Shown one piece after another: positions 44,205 through 55,449 of a stretch of DNA of 64,000 nucleotides. The DNA lies in NCBI GenBank assembly GCA_963281255.1, contig OY725498.1:2666001-2730000 (forward strand). The letters run 5' to 3'. This DNA comes from Aphrocallistes beatrix (lineage: Eukaryota > Porifera > Hexactinellida > Sceptrulophora > Aphrocallistidae). The notes under the pieces were generated by a model. The model was not told the origin of the DNA and ran no database searches. It saw only the letters and a list, made by a program, of their open reading frames with translations. Every line of letters starts with the position of its first letter. Within the stretch, counting starts at the first letter, position 1. The position numbers and the translations under genes are program-made.

Positions 44205-45515
44205 ATGGAGACATCTGGTTATGAAAAAGTGTCTTTTTTATCTGGAAGTATTTCTGGTCATGCATCAAATAATTCAACTTTTAATAAACAAGTAGAATCT
44301 TCAAATTTGTTAGAAGATATTGATTGGTATTGGGGAAGCATTACTAAAGAAGAAGCGTCTATCAAATTAATGGATAAGAAGGATGGTTTTTTTCTCGTTA
44401 GAAATTCTAGAAATCCAGGAGAGTATACTTTGACAGTTAGAAAGAATTCTGCTAATCGCTTAATTCGTATTTTTTGCATAAATGGTAAATACGGATTAAA
44501 TAATCCTGCAAAATTTGATTCTGTTATCGACCTCATTGAATACTATCGTAGACATTCTTTAGCAGAATTTAATATAAAACTGGACATTAACCTAAAGTAT
44601 CCTCTTTCAAGAATTTCGCATATGATGGATTCTGAAAAAATTATTTTACTACTGAATAATTTATCTGAAGAAATTAAATTAAAAAATGAATTATTCAAAA
44701 AGATTGAACTAGAATTTTCATTTAATAGCAATACATATGATGAAATCAACGTAGTATTTGAATCGCAGGTTCTTCTTACTGATCTACTTAAAGAGCATAA
44801 TAGTTGCATGAAGACGTTTATTAAATCAGGAGTGTTTCCAGAAATAATTTCCCAAAATAAAATTGTGTTTGAAAGTTTATTAATTACAGAGCAGAAAAAA
44901 TTATCTGAGTTTGATTGTAAACTAGATTTCCAGAGAAGTAGATATACCGAATATCAAACAAAATTAAGCCTACTTAGGGGAGAATTAAACAGCCTATTGA
45001 ATCAACGCGAAGAATACAAATCCTGGTTGGTGGAAAATGGTATTCCGCAAAATGAATTAGATGCTAACTTATCCGAATTTAATTTAGATGAAGAAATTTA
45101 CGGTAGCAATGTTGAGACATTGAATATGTTACAATCAAACAAGTCGCTTTCTTCAAGAAAAAAAGATTTAGATACGCTTATTCCCAAAAAGTTTTCTACA
45201 AATTCCTGGCTCGCTAACGAAAATTTAAATCGATTAGATGCTCAGAAGAAATTTATTGATAAAGGAAATATTGATGGTTCATTTATTGTCAGAACATCAA
45301 AATCTCCAAAATCTCCTGATCATCTTTATACTTTGGAATTAATGTACAAAGATAAAGTGTATCGTATTAAAATATTAAACAAGTTGGGCTTCTACCAACT
45401 CGAAGTTGGTCCTGGATTTCAATGTCTTGAAGAACTAATCAATTATTACACGATCCACTCTTTTAAGGAATATTTACATTCATTAGATATATTATTAAAA
45501 CACCCTTTGCTTTAA
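44205..45515 (+). CDS. PI3-kinase regulatory subunit-like protein (nSH2-iSH2-cSH2), intronless
   Basis: A 436-residue intact protein. Its first SH2 domain (residues 41-135) starts WYWGSITKEEA and has FLVR (R66) for phosphotyrosine. A charged, heptad-like helical stretch follows (about 140-325; KNELFKKIELEF, FQRSRYTEYQTKLSLLRGEL), which matches the inter-SH2 coiled coil that binds the p110 catalytic subunit. The second SH2 (335-433) starts SWLANENLNR and has FIVR (R363). This is the order of class IA PI3-kinase regulatory subunits. At 436 residues it fits the short p50/p55/p60-type forms lacking SH3 and BH domains. It would sit in the cytoplasm and couple phosphotyrosine receptors to lipid kinase. 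It lacks introns, so it could be an old retrocopy or a compacted gene. The start is the first ATG after an AT-rich leader. Confidence 0.88.
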   Translation: METSGYEKVSFLSGSISGHASNNSTFNKQVESSNLLEDIDWYWGSITKEEASIKLMDKKDGFFLVRNSRNPGEYTLTVRKNSANRLIRIFCINGKYGLNNPAKFDSVIDLIEYYRRHSLAEFNIKLDINLKYPLSRISHMMDSEKIILLLNNLSEEIKLKNELFKKIELEFSFNSNTYDEINVVFESQVLLTDLLKEHNSCMKTFIKSGVFPEIISQNKIVFESLLITEQKKLSEFDCKLDFQRSRYTEYQTKLSLLRGELNSLLNQREEYKSWLVENGIPQNELDANLSEFNLDEEIYGSNVETLNMLQSNKSLSSRKKDLDTLIPKKFSTNSWLANENLNRLDAQKKFIDKGNIDGSFIVRTSKSPKSPDHLYTLELMYKDKVYRIKILNKLGFYQLEVGPGFQCLEELINYYTIHSFKEYLHSLDILLKHPLL

Positions 45516-45694
45516 TTGTTTATTTTGGTTAGTATTTTTTTAAATTCAAAGTGCGTTTTTATGTATAGAAGCAAATAATATTTGATTATATTTGAGAAAT
45601 GACTTAAATGATTACAAAAACTTATAATTTGTTCATTTATAGACATCATATTGCTGTTTTTAGCAGAATTATCCTGGTTAAATTATATTAAATA

Positions 45695-45775
45695 CAAGCA
45701 CGCTTCGCATGCTTGCGCTGCGGGGCTTGCGGACACTTTGTCGCAGAGTATCCCTGCGCGCCTGGTGTTACTTTA
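45695..45775 (-). repeat. Helitron-like 3'-end fragment
   Basis: CAAGCACGCTTCGCATGCTT...CGGACACTTTGT...GCGCGCCTGG matches the GC-rich 80 bp of the core's hairpin end, with T on the outer flank of the reverse strand. The rest of the element is absent. Confidence 0.6.
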
Positions 45776-45799
45776 TCTAACCTATTTTGGGAATTTTTT

Positions 45800-46260
45800 T
45801 AATTTATATAAGTATTGTAAACAAAATTTAACGAATAATTTCTCATATACAGTAGTTCCAAAAATATAATATTCGAAATCTACAAACCTGAAAACCTCAT
45901 GTCACCCTTTGAAATCCAGTCTCTAACCTATTTTTGTAATTTATATACTTGTATCTAAAGTATCTAATGTAAACAAAAGTAAACAAATAATTCATAATAT
46001 TGACCTGAAAATGTAAATTTGAAATAGATACCCTTGAAAACCCCATGTCCACATTTGGAAGCTAGTCTCTAGCATTTTTTATAATTTGTTTACTTTATGT
46101 ATCTATTGTCAACAAAAGTAAACAAATTAATTGTCAAATTTACTCGAAAATATGATATTCGAAATTTAAACCTATGTCAACCGTTGGAAGCTAGTTTCTA
46201 GCCTATTTTTGTAATTTGTTGACTTGATGTAAAGCAAACAAATTAATTCAAGTTGTAGAT
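45800..46260. repeat. Three imperfect tandem units of about 125 bp
   Basis: The series 'aatttgttTACTT...TATGTAAACAAAAGTAAACAAA...GAAATCTACAAACCTGAAAACC...CCCATGTC...GAAGCTAGTCTCTAGC' repeats at about 45800-45920, 45925-46085 and 46085-46215. No gene is present. Confidence 0.6.
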
Positions 46261-46340
46261 GAAGGAGTAGAGTATTCTGATACGGAGTTATCCGAGGAAA
46301 TTGTAGAAAGCAATGATCCTACAATTAGTCTCAATAAGAA

Positions 46341-47899
46341 TTGAAAAATTCCATCCTAGGAAATTCACATTTTCCCAGAAACATGAGGAACACTATTCAA
46401 GCTGCAGATAGATATGGAATATCTGATCGTGCTTTTGCTGATATTCTCAACAATTTTCTAATTGATTTGGATATGGTAAATGAAACCGATCAATCAATGA
46501 TAATCGACAGGAATAAGATTAGAAAACACCGTCATAAAGAACGCCAACTATCTATAAGATATAGAAAAAATGAAAATTTCCAGGACATTTCTAGTTTATA
46601 CTTTGATGGTAGGATTGACAAACATACAAATGTTGAATTACAAAGTGAGGTACAGGTTCATTATGAGATACATTTCGAAGAACTTATCATATTAATTTCC
46701 CAACCTGGTGATATTTTGTTGATCATATCTCCCTTGACTCTGGAGAGGCGATTGATATTGCTAATGGAATTGTCGATGTGATAACTGAAAGTCAAGGGAA
46801 TATCATTGCATTGGGAGGTGATGGCACACCTGTAAATACTGGAAGATTAGGAGGAGTCTTTCAGAGATTCGAAGTTGAGGTTGGCAAACCATTGCATTGG
46901 TTTGTTTGCATGTTTCATGGAATATAATTACTTCTAAGACATTATTTCAAGTTTATTGATGGAAAAACGTCAGGACCATCAAGTTTTAGCGAACCGATTG
47001 GTAAACAAATTCAAAACAATGATCTTTCTTGTCTGCCATTACTTAGTACAATTCAAAGCAATATCTGGTAAAATCAATCCTATTTACACTGCAATATTAG
47101 AAACGATGAACACTGATCAAAAATATATGTTTGAAGCATCAATAGCTGTCAAATCTAAAAAGTTATTTTCCAATATCGCTTGCGAATATGAAACCGGGTA
47201 AGTTGCATAACGTGAGGTGGCTTTCATTAGCAAACAGACTTCTTCGATTATATGTTTCAACATTTAACGCAAGTAAAAAACTTTGTGATATTGTATATTT
47301 TATATTAAATATTTATGCACCTGCATTGTTTTTCTTAAAACAACATTGGAAATGTGCTGATGGGCCCAAAAATCATAACTACATTGCTTCTCTGATCTGT
47401 TTAATACCTTCAAGTGTTAAAGATGTGATTATTCCTGTTTTTCAACGAAACGCTTACTTTGCAAACCCAGAAAATATCCTATTATCTATTATAATTGATT
47501 ACAGTTTAGCAATAAGGGAAAAAGCTATTTCATTAATCCTCAAGGCAAGAGCTAAAAAATTTAACGGACACGATTCGTGGATTTCAAATACCAATTTATA
47601 CATATCAATCTCAACATTATTCAGAATTGATCGACTGGGATGATGATGAAATACTACAAACCGAACCTCCTATGTTGTCAGATCTATCAAATGTTGAATT
47701 AGAAAACTGTGTGAATGGCATTTTGAAAATACCAGATTATCCTTGCAATACACAAGGTGTTGAGAGACATGTAAAATTAGTTACTGAAGCGTCTGAAGCC
47801 GTATATGGAAAAGAAAATCGTAATGGATGGATACTGAATACAATTGCTGGTAGAGAGAATAATCCATGTTTCACAACTAAATCTAATATTAAAGTCTAG
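46341..47899 (+). pseudogene. Unnamed transposon-like gene (VERxVKLVTEAS family), broken
   Basis: Blocks in order: YGISDRAFADILNNFL, DRNKIRKHRHK, LYFDGRIDKHT, then after a frameshift near 46690 IALGGDGTPVNTG and KPLHWFVCMFH, DGKTSGPSS, then after more breaks HNVRWLSLANRLLRLYVS and finally PDYPCNTQGVERHVKLVTEA, NGWILNTIAGRE. The two DG-type motifs and a late VER motif suggest a D-D-E transposase core, although I know no name for the family. I recall close relatives as multicopy 'uncharacterised' proteins in arthropods. At least four frameshifts or stops inactivate it. The 3' part has a second copy at 1795-2498. Confidence 0.65.
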
Positions 47900-48350
47900 A
47901 TAAACCTATGTAAATTGTGTGTGATACTATGAAGGTATAATATTTATTGACTATGGCTAAGGTTTGATCGTAATCCTAAAGGTTTAGAGGTAAGGAATGT
48001 ATTAGTAATGCAAATTGACATTTCTAAGTATCTGACTGAAAAAGTTAAGCTTCAAGCTTTAATAAATTTATAGTAATTGAGTTTATGCGTCCAAAAGGGT
48101 AAAAAGAGGGGGTTTTGTCCGATTTCTTTGCATATCAGATCAAATCTTTTGAACGTTTGCTATAATTTGGAAAGTTCTATCTTTCTAATAATCACCCTAA
48201 GTCCTACGTGACATTTTGCTATTCTAAAACACCCTATTTCCTCATTAAAGGGATAAATGAACACAAATGTGGACAAAATTCCCAACAAATTTCGCATTCC
48301 TCCTCTGAAGCCTGTAGCATGATGTTAAAGTGTAAATGAGGTGGTCTAAT
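47900..48350. repeat. 3' non-coding tail of the unnamed transposon-like gene
   Basis: It aligns with 2090-2498 (GGAATGTATTAGTAATG, AAAGGG...GGGGGTTTTGTCCG, GAGGTGGTCTAA). The element end was not located. Confidence 0.6.
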
Positions 48351-48945
48351 GATCATATAAATATTTTTTAGGTTAAGCCTGTTCATTTCTGAGATCGCCA
48401 AGTGAGTTGGACCAAAAGTTGAAAAATCGATCCACCTTACACTGTATAGCATATTATAGTCACAAGCGCGCTTCGCTTGCTTACGCTGCGCAGCTGGCGG
48501 ACACAAAGGCGCCCTTTGGGCGCCTGTGGTCACCATTGATTAATTATATAGGAGATAACATCTCTAAATACGTCTGTCCTACTGTTATAATCGATATCGC
48601 ACGAAAAATCACCAAATTTGTCAATTTTTGATGCGTAATGATGACGTCATAACAGGGTGATGAGTCATCATTTTTGATGATATTTGCATCATATGTGAGG
48701 TATGTTAGTATACAGATTCTATTAAAATTTCAGGCTTCTATCTCCTATAATGGCTGAGTTATGCTTGAATAACCGTATTGCTTAACTTTTAATAATGTGA
48801 CAATGACGTCATAATTCCATGATGAGTCGACAGTTTCGTCTGTGCTCAGAACTTACTGGAGCCATAGCCAAAATACTCCCGCATGCCAAAATTCAGCTTT
48901 CTGCGCCCGGCAGTTTCTTCAATCAATTCGTTTCATATATATATA

Positions 48946-49368
48946 CAGGGTGTTTCATTGATTACACACAAAAGTAAATTGCTTTCATTTCATTTGTGAT
49001 CGAGATAATTTAGTTATTTTGGTTGCTTTTGAAAGGAAATCCTTTGACATTTATGAAAAACAATGAAGCAAATCGTTGGAATAAAAGTAAATTATTTCAA
49101 AACATCATTAATATGGGATAACTCATTTCCGATTTAGTCATTTGGGCGGGTAAACCTTAGAAGTGTGGGGTAATCTTGAATAGGACTGATTTTTATGTTA
49201 GAATTCCACCATCTTGATCTTCTTTTGTTTGTCATCTAGCTTGTCCATTTTGTTGTCACACAAATGTCAGAGGGTGTTAAACAACATCGTAAAAGGGGAA
49301 GATGATTAGTAAAATATTTACCTAGTAATTTCAAATTATTTTCGTGATACAATCGCTGAAACACCCTG
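48946..49368. mobile_element. MITE with CAGGGTGTTTCA ends
   Basis: The ends are CAGGGTGTTTCATTGATTAC and AATCGCTGAAACACCCTG, flanked by TA, inside the Helitron-like TA tract. Inverted similarity is limited to about 15 bp. Confidence 0.7.
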
Positions 49369-49424
49369 TATATATATATATATATACTATATATATAGAT
49401 AGATATAGTATATACACTGCCTGG

Positions 49425-49890
49425 ACAAAAGTATTCGTACACTCCATAATTCCCCATACAAATAGTTATAATACTGATTTATTTAGCGAGTCAAGATATT
49501 TAATTGGTATGAGATCCACTTAATTTGGCTTCAAATTCGAATTCTCCACATTCAAATTACCCACTTTATAAGTTTTCAACTTAAATACTCTTCTTCAAGA
49601 TTAAGTATTTTCAGCATTTGCTTTCCTATGCCACATGTCGCGAGTGATCACCATTGTATATGGTGGCATTGGTGGTATGAGGTGGCACAGTTTGAAAGAT
49701 TTTAACCTTGTGGGAGTGTAAACAAGTTGAAAGATTAAAAGTGAGTAATTCGAATATGGAGAATTCGAATTTGAAGTAAATTTAAGCGTATCTCTTACCA
49801 ATTAAATACTTTGACTCGCTAAATAAATCAGTATTATAACTATTTGTATGGGAAATTATGGGGTGTACGAATACTTTTGTTCAGGCAGTG
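49425..49890. mobile_element. Tc1/mariner-like MITE, copy 4
   Basis: CACTGCCTGGACAAAAGTAT and ATACTTTTGTTCAGGCAGTG ends with TA flanks. It matches 36806-37281 closely, including the central CCACATGTCGCGAGTGATCA. Confidence 0.8.
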
Positions 49891-50198
49891 TATATATAAA
49901 TATACATAAACGAGTTTTAATAGTAAGGATTATTTAGTATTGCGTTAGCAGCTGCTTGTTCTTGCACCATTGTTTGATAACTAGTCCTTTTTCTGTAAAT
50001 TGTTGTAAAATGTTTAATGTACCTAAAGAACATTATCTGTATTACAAGCAAAATTGCGACTGCAAGAGTTTCAATTGAAACAGCAGATTTGTGCACATTT
50101 CCTATTTGCACTAAGAATAGGAAATGTGCATAATTCTGCTCAGTCAATTGATTAAATAATTCGACATCGAGTTTGCAGACATAGAGAAGTTTCAAGTA

Positions 50199-50972
50199 CA
50201 GGGTGGCTTGTAAGTTCTGTCCCAAGCTTTATTAGGTATAAAATTTCTTAAACTCAAACTATCTTAGTTATTATGGTCTTTAGAGATTGTAATTCGAATG
50301 TTCTCAATGATTTTATAAGATTTTTCGATTCTATGACTTAGGAATATGTTTTGTATGGTGAGCTTTGGGAAAAAAAAATGTGTCCTGGCACTTGGCGAAA
50401 ATCGAGAATTCAGGCCACTGCTTCTGTAAATAATGTCTCTAAAATCGATGTTCCATGACGATTTAGCACCAGAGATACCTTTCATTCACCATTGAAATAT
50501 TTCACAAATCCATTGCATTATTATCAGAAATGAGATAAAGTTATTATTTCACGACTTCAAATTGGGTACATTTTGCAAAATCACCCAAAATGGCACTTTT
50601 TTACACATCACCAAAAAATCTGATCCAAAAGATTCTCAATGTATACTGATCTAAACATTTTATATTTCTACAAATTTATATTGTTCGAGGAAAATGTGCG
50701 AGCTAATTTTTCCTAGGATTTGAAGACTCTGGGAAGATAACTTGAAAAGCAGTGGGCCCTGATTCACGATTTTCGCTGCGGGCCTGGACACATTTTTTTT
50801 TCTCAAAACCCACCATACAAAACATATTTCTAAGTCATAGAATCGAAAAATCTTTTAAAATCATTGAAAATTTTCGAATTACAATATCTAAAGACCATAA
50901 TAATTAAGATTGTTTGCGTTTAAGAAATTTTATACCTAATAAAGCTTGGGACAGAACTTACAAGTCACCTTG
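50199..50972. mobile_element. Foldback MITE with CAGGGTG ends, copy 2
   Basis: The ends are CAGGGTGGCTTGTAAGTTCT and AGAACTTACAAGTCACCTTG, TA-flanked, with about 200-bp inverted arms (CCAAGCTTTATTAGGTATAA and its complement). It retains both tips, unlike copy 1 at 8927-9664. Confidence 0.75.
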
Positions 50973-51159
50973 TAGAATTAGTTATTTCGAAGACATGCAA
51001 TTGGAGTTAATTTAGCTTCAAAATTCTGTTGAGCCAAATGAAGGTACCGTGATTTTCTCTTCTAGGATTCTATCAGAAATACTCATTCAATGATCAGGGC
51101 GGACGGAATATTTTTAGGGCTCACTGTACTTGTTTCTCCGGGGGGCCCTAATTCTAGGA

Positions 51160-51632
51160 CAGTGGCGGGCAACCTTAATCCTTAAGTGGGCCACAATTGG
51201 GCCCGCGAAGGGTTTCGCGGGACCCAAATCTGTCAGGTCTTGTTACAAAAATGGCAACGTGGCACAGTAGTGTAGTATCAATGTGTTCGTTAAAAGCATA
51301 CCTCAAGGTGCACACCCCAGAATCCGTGGAAGGATTTCATTCAATTATCAGTAAAGTTTTCTCAGGAGAAATAATAGGATGAAAACCCTGATCATTTCAA
51401 TATACTGGTCATTATGGTACCATATTATGTTGACTCATTAGAAACCTATATGGAAGCAATGTAAAAACTAAATTATACATAGTAAAAGCAAAAATAACTA
51501 AGTATATATATTGAATCATTATATAATAATTATAGAAAATATATTGATATTCAGCATCAAATTCACACCAAAATTAGGCGGGCCCATTTTGTATCACAAT
51601 CACTAACAAGCGGGATCCATAGTCCACCGCTG
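51160..51632. mobile_element. hAT MITE with perfect 8-bp target duplication
   Basis: The ends are CAGTGGCGGGCAACC and GTCCACCGCTG. The flanks are ttctagga at 51152-51159 and 51633-51640. GGGCCCGC/GCGGGCCC motifs lie subterminally at both ends. The 61-codon open frame inside is chance. Confidence 0.85.
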
Positions 51633-52309
51633 TTCTAGGACATTAATGGAATCCGTTTATTTCACTACCTATAATGACTAAACTGGCACTGAAATTCCTA
51701 ATTCATTATAAATTGTGTTTCAAACTTTAAATTGAAAACAACGCAAGTCAAGTTTCTCTATATAAATGTTTTTTTATTTTTGTTTGTTAATTTGATTACG
51801 ATCCAAGGTACAGACATTGTTATTTTCAGTTTTGATAACGTTTACAACTGGAATAAACGATAAAGACGGTGTTATGAACATATTTCGATATGCGCAAATA
51901 CCTAAGAATTATATGAGTTTTTTAACCATCATTAGATTCGCTGTCCTCAGATTGAACCTAGTTGTAACTCATAACACTCAAAAGGCTACATAATCATATT
52001 TTAAAGTTAGCACGTTCTCCCTTTTCTATCTCTCAGACAATCTCGAAGGAATTGATATAAGATTGACTATTCATTTTCTAATACAACGTTCATTTTGTCT
52101 TCTCAAACTCTCCTGCAATTTAAAAGCCCATAGATTCAAAAAGAAGAAAACTCACTTGGGCAGTGTCCCGTTTTCAAAGTAAAGGACTTGCTCATTGTGA
52201 TGCTGACAAATTGCTGGCGGCATTATTGATTCTATAAAAGTTTCCATCAATCAATACCCATCTTGAAACTAACACAGATACTTTAGGGAGTATCTATCGT
52301 CGAAATAAA

Positions 52310-52480
52310 AAACAATTGAATCTGAAGAATCACCCTTTGATAAAAATGTTTTATAAAATTAGATAAAATTCTCCGTCTTCAGCTGCTGTGGAACGTTTAT
52401 TAAGGAATTCAGGGTGAATAGCGAAGTACAGACATTCGTTTCATGATCAAACCTTTGAAAAGGTTTTGTTATTAAAATGA
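52310..52480 (+). pseudogene. hAT transposase C-terminal fragment
   Basis: One frame gives HPLIKMFYKIR, a stop, NSPSSAAVERLLRNSG, a stop, then FHDQTFEKVLLLK. This is the hAT dimerisation motif (PSSAAVERLFS type), from a different lineage than the fragment at 28023-28232. The catalytic part was not found upstream. Confidence 0.7.
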
Positions 52481-52499
52481 ATTCAGAATATTTTAACAT

Positions 52500-53740
52500 T
52501 AGGATTGATACCCATGAAATGTAGTTAATACTGCGTATACATACCATTATAGTATGCAAAGGTTTGTATCACAAATGCATCAAAATTAGAATATTATGTC
52601 GTGTGTATTGTTTCAAAAAGTTCAGGAAATATTTGAGAATGGGATTGCAATCCATTTTGAAAATAAGTTCTTGATCTATAACCTTGATATGAGAATGTAT
52701 TCTATTTCCCCCGACCACTCTCCTCGTCATTATCCTAATACTAAACTCATCTTGGTATAGTTGAAACGAAAGTAATGATCTAAAATATATGTGTCCATTT
52801 GAGATAGTATTATTCTTTATTGTTATAACAAATTATCGAATAATAATAAAGATACATTATAAAATACACTTCTGTACTATTTACATGTTTCTGGAATAAT
52901 TCGTCCAATAGTTTGGGCTGGAAGATGATATAAAAACTTGAGACTTTCAAAGGTTTCACCTAAAGTCAATAATATATAATTCAGGTAAGATATTATACAC
53001 TCGAATAATCGTGCTAAATTTTGTTTCCCAAAGGCTTACATATCATCCGAGTACTACTGTATATTGAATATACTTACCAGCTGCCAAGAAGCGCAATGTA
53101 ATAGCCAACTCTCACCAGGACTGGTTGCTTGTCTCATAATCATATCTTGGTGGTGAATCTTTGAGGATATCATGCTTAAATAACTCCTCAAATGTAGTTG
53201 CTTTCATCATTACGAAATTTCTATAACTAGATGTATCGATAGAACAAAGCTATTTCATCAATTGATGAAATGCACCTTGCGCCTGTCGTTTCTTTATGCA
53301 ATACTTAACCCAAGCGCTTCTCCTCTAATTACGTTGACGGATGGAATGTAATCTCCTCCTACGAAGTAGACAAACCAAGAATGAGGAAACGAAAATACGT
53401 TTTTTTATCATACTTGTAATATGGGATTGAGAACTATTTATCGATTATAATTATACATATTGATAAATTAGTATATACATACTGCACACAACAATATGAT
53501 TTTCCATATAACAAGTTGCGCGAGAATGAATATTTCACGCAGCAAAGTGGATCTTGTATGGCGGGCTTAAGGCAATGGTGCTCATTGGTGAACTTGGACT
53601 AGGGATTGCTTAGATCAGTTAGTTCACTTTCATATCAGAATTCTAATACAACTGTAAATTTACTGTAATTACCCATATTGAGTATGATAACAATAACCCA
53701 CTACCCTTTTATGAAATTACGAATTATTTGGAGATAATTG
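52500..53740. other. Non-coding stretch, nothing recognised
   Basis: No domain-bearing frame, terminal repeat or RNA gene was seen. Confidence 0.45.
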
Positions 53741-53744
53741 TATA

Positions 53745-54630
53745 GTATTTTCAGAAATTATTGGCACTAGACTTTAACTTAATGTAGTGTCAAACCTGTA
53801 GTTGGAAAGAGTATTATAATTTCAGGATAACCTCATGTATGTATTTTCTTACTATATAGACATTGTTTTGAGTCAGACTATCATACTATGTGATTACCCA
53901 GCATCTTTTTCTAGAATGCAAACTCATTCTTTGTCTCAGTTTTTGTCAAAATCCCAACCACTGTTTGTTATGGTGTAGCAATGTTTTCTTCTATGCCGCT
54001 GAAATTAGTTATAGAAATATCTAAGTATGTATATATCCTGTAGTTGTGCAATTCTTGCTTATTTGTTCAATGGATTCGAAAGATGTAGGCTCTGAAAGTC
54101 AGAATTAGGGTGTGCCAGTGATTACTTTACAAAAATCAAATTTCTCGAGAAAAAAATTCAATTTGTGAAAAGAAATTGTATTTGTGGTCAATACCCACAA
54201 ATAGCACTAATTATGAGTTAAACCATTACTTTAAACAAGTTCAAAATTGTGAATATATGGGCTAAATCCCACTTTTTACATTGTTATTCTCTGCGGGCCT
54301 CAATTACACCCCTAATTCTGACTTTCAGAGCCTATATCTTGCAGAATACTTAGATATTTATGTACTAAATTCAGTGGAATAGAAGAAAACATTGCTATAC
54401 CATAACAAACAGTAGTTGGGATTTTGACAAAAACTGAGACAAAGAATGAGTTTGCATTCTAGAAAAGATGCTGGGTAATCACATAGTATGATAGTGTGAC
54501 TCAAAATAATGTCTATATAGTAATAAAATACATACATGCGGTCATCCTGAGATTATAATACTCTTTCCAACTACAGGATTGACACTGCATTAAGTTAAAT
54601 TTTAGTTCTAATAAGTTCCGAAAATACTGT
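53745..54630. mobile_element. Long foldback element, family F2
   Basis: Arms of about 350 bp (53745-54105 and 54290-54630) are inverted copies, for example AGTTGGAAAGAGTATTATAA against TTATAATACTCTTTCCAACT and GGCTCTGAAAGTCAGAATTAGG against its complement. The ends read AGTATTTTCAGAAATTATT and AATAAGTTCCGAAAATACT. It has no ORF. Confidence 0.8.
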
Positions 54631-54787
54631 ATATATAGTATATATATAATGAGCATACTTCATAAATAATCAAACATAAATTATCGAGTATATTTGATAA
54701 GAAATGTGATTCCCCAATAAAATAAGCATAGAAGTAGTTTAGAAATTCGAGTAGAAGCGAGATATGATTATAGCGGCAGAATGAAAC

Positions 54788-54987
54788 NNNNNNNNNNNNN
54801 NNNNNNNNNNNNNNNNNNNNNNNNNNNNNNNNNNNNNNNNNNNNNNNNNNNNNNNNNNNNNNNNNNNNNNNNNNNNNNNNNNNNNNNNNNNNNNNNNNNN
54901 NNNNNNNNNNNNNNNNNNNNNNNNNNNNNNNNNNNNNNNNNNNNNNNNNNNNNNNNNNNNNNNNNNNNNNNNNNNNNNNNNNNNNNN
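54788..54987. other. Assembly gap, 200 N
   Basis: Exactly 200 unknown bases, so the true size is probably not known. Open frames spanning it are artefacts. Confidence 0.99.
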
Positions 54988-55084
54988 CCCTGGTTAATCA
55001 TTCTGCTCCCGCTTGAGGAAATTTTTAGAACAGATTGAGTTTACCACGTTCGAAACGAAAATACTTTCACCACCTAACTTCAAC

Positions 55085-55225
55085 TCCACTAGCGTTCGTT
55101 CAGTTCGTTCAGTTCACGTTCAACTGCCGTTCGGCAACCGCTGGCGTTCGTACAGTTCGTTTAGTGTAAATCCCTTAAGAGTCTTGCGTTCAGTTTGTTC
55201 AGTTCAAGTTTAATAAGTTTGTTCC
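55085..55225. repeat. GTTCGTTCAGTTC-type tandem motif cluster
   Basis: GTTCGTTCAGTTCGTTCAGTTC and related units occur many times. No coding sense. Confidence 0.5.
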
Positions 55226-55343
55226 TGAACCTTTCATTCCCTGGATAAAAGGAGTGATATTATTTCAGTTCACTACATTTTCCGTATCCCAGAAATAAAG
55301 CAAGTCGGCACCAATGAAACAATGCAACATCTGCAAATTGTGG

Positions 55344-55439
55344 GGCATGCCTAATTTCCGGGACTGGACAGTCCCGGAAAATCTAGATGCATAATTTACG
55401 GGACGGGATGCAGGCCCATCCCGTAAATTAGGCATGCCC
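55344..55439. mobile_element. Palindromic MITE with 9-bp target duplication, copy 2
   Basis: It begins GGCATGCCTAATTTCCGGGA and ends CCGTAAATTAGGCATGCCC. The direct repeat aaattgtgg flanks it (55335-55343, 55440-55448). The first G may instead belong to the element. It belongs to the same family as 32039-32145. Confidence 0.85.
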
Positions 55440-55449
55440 AAATTGTGGC

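Larger units (their letters stand above)
48463..49929 (-). mobile_element. Helitron-like element holding two MITEs
   Basis: On the reverse strand: A|TCCTTACTATTAAAACTCG (ends 49929), TA repeats with two TA-flanked MITEs (49425-49890 and 48946-49368), then the core down to CAAGCGAAGCGCGCTTG|T at 48463. Both A and T outer flanks are kept. Confidence 0.65.

Noticed and set aside
49917..50225. 102-codon minus-strand frame
   Set aside because: It overlaps the Helitron-like 5' module and a foldback end, so it is chimeric. No motif was recognised.
54768..55038. Open frames spanning the N gap
   Set aside because: Unknown bases produce artificial open frames.
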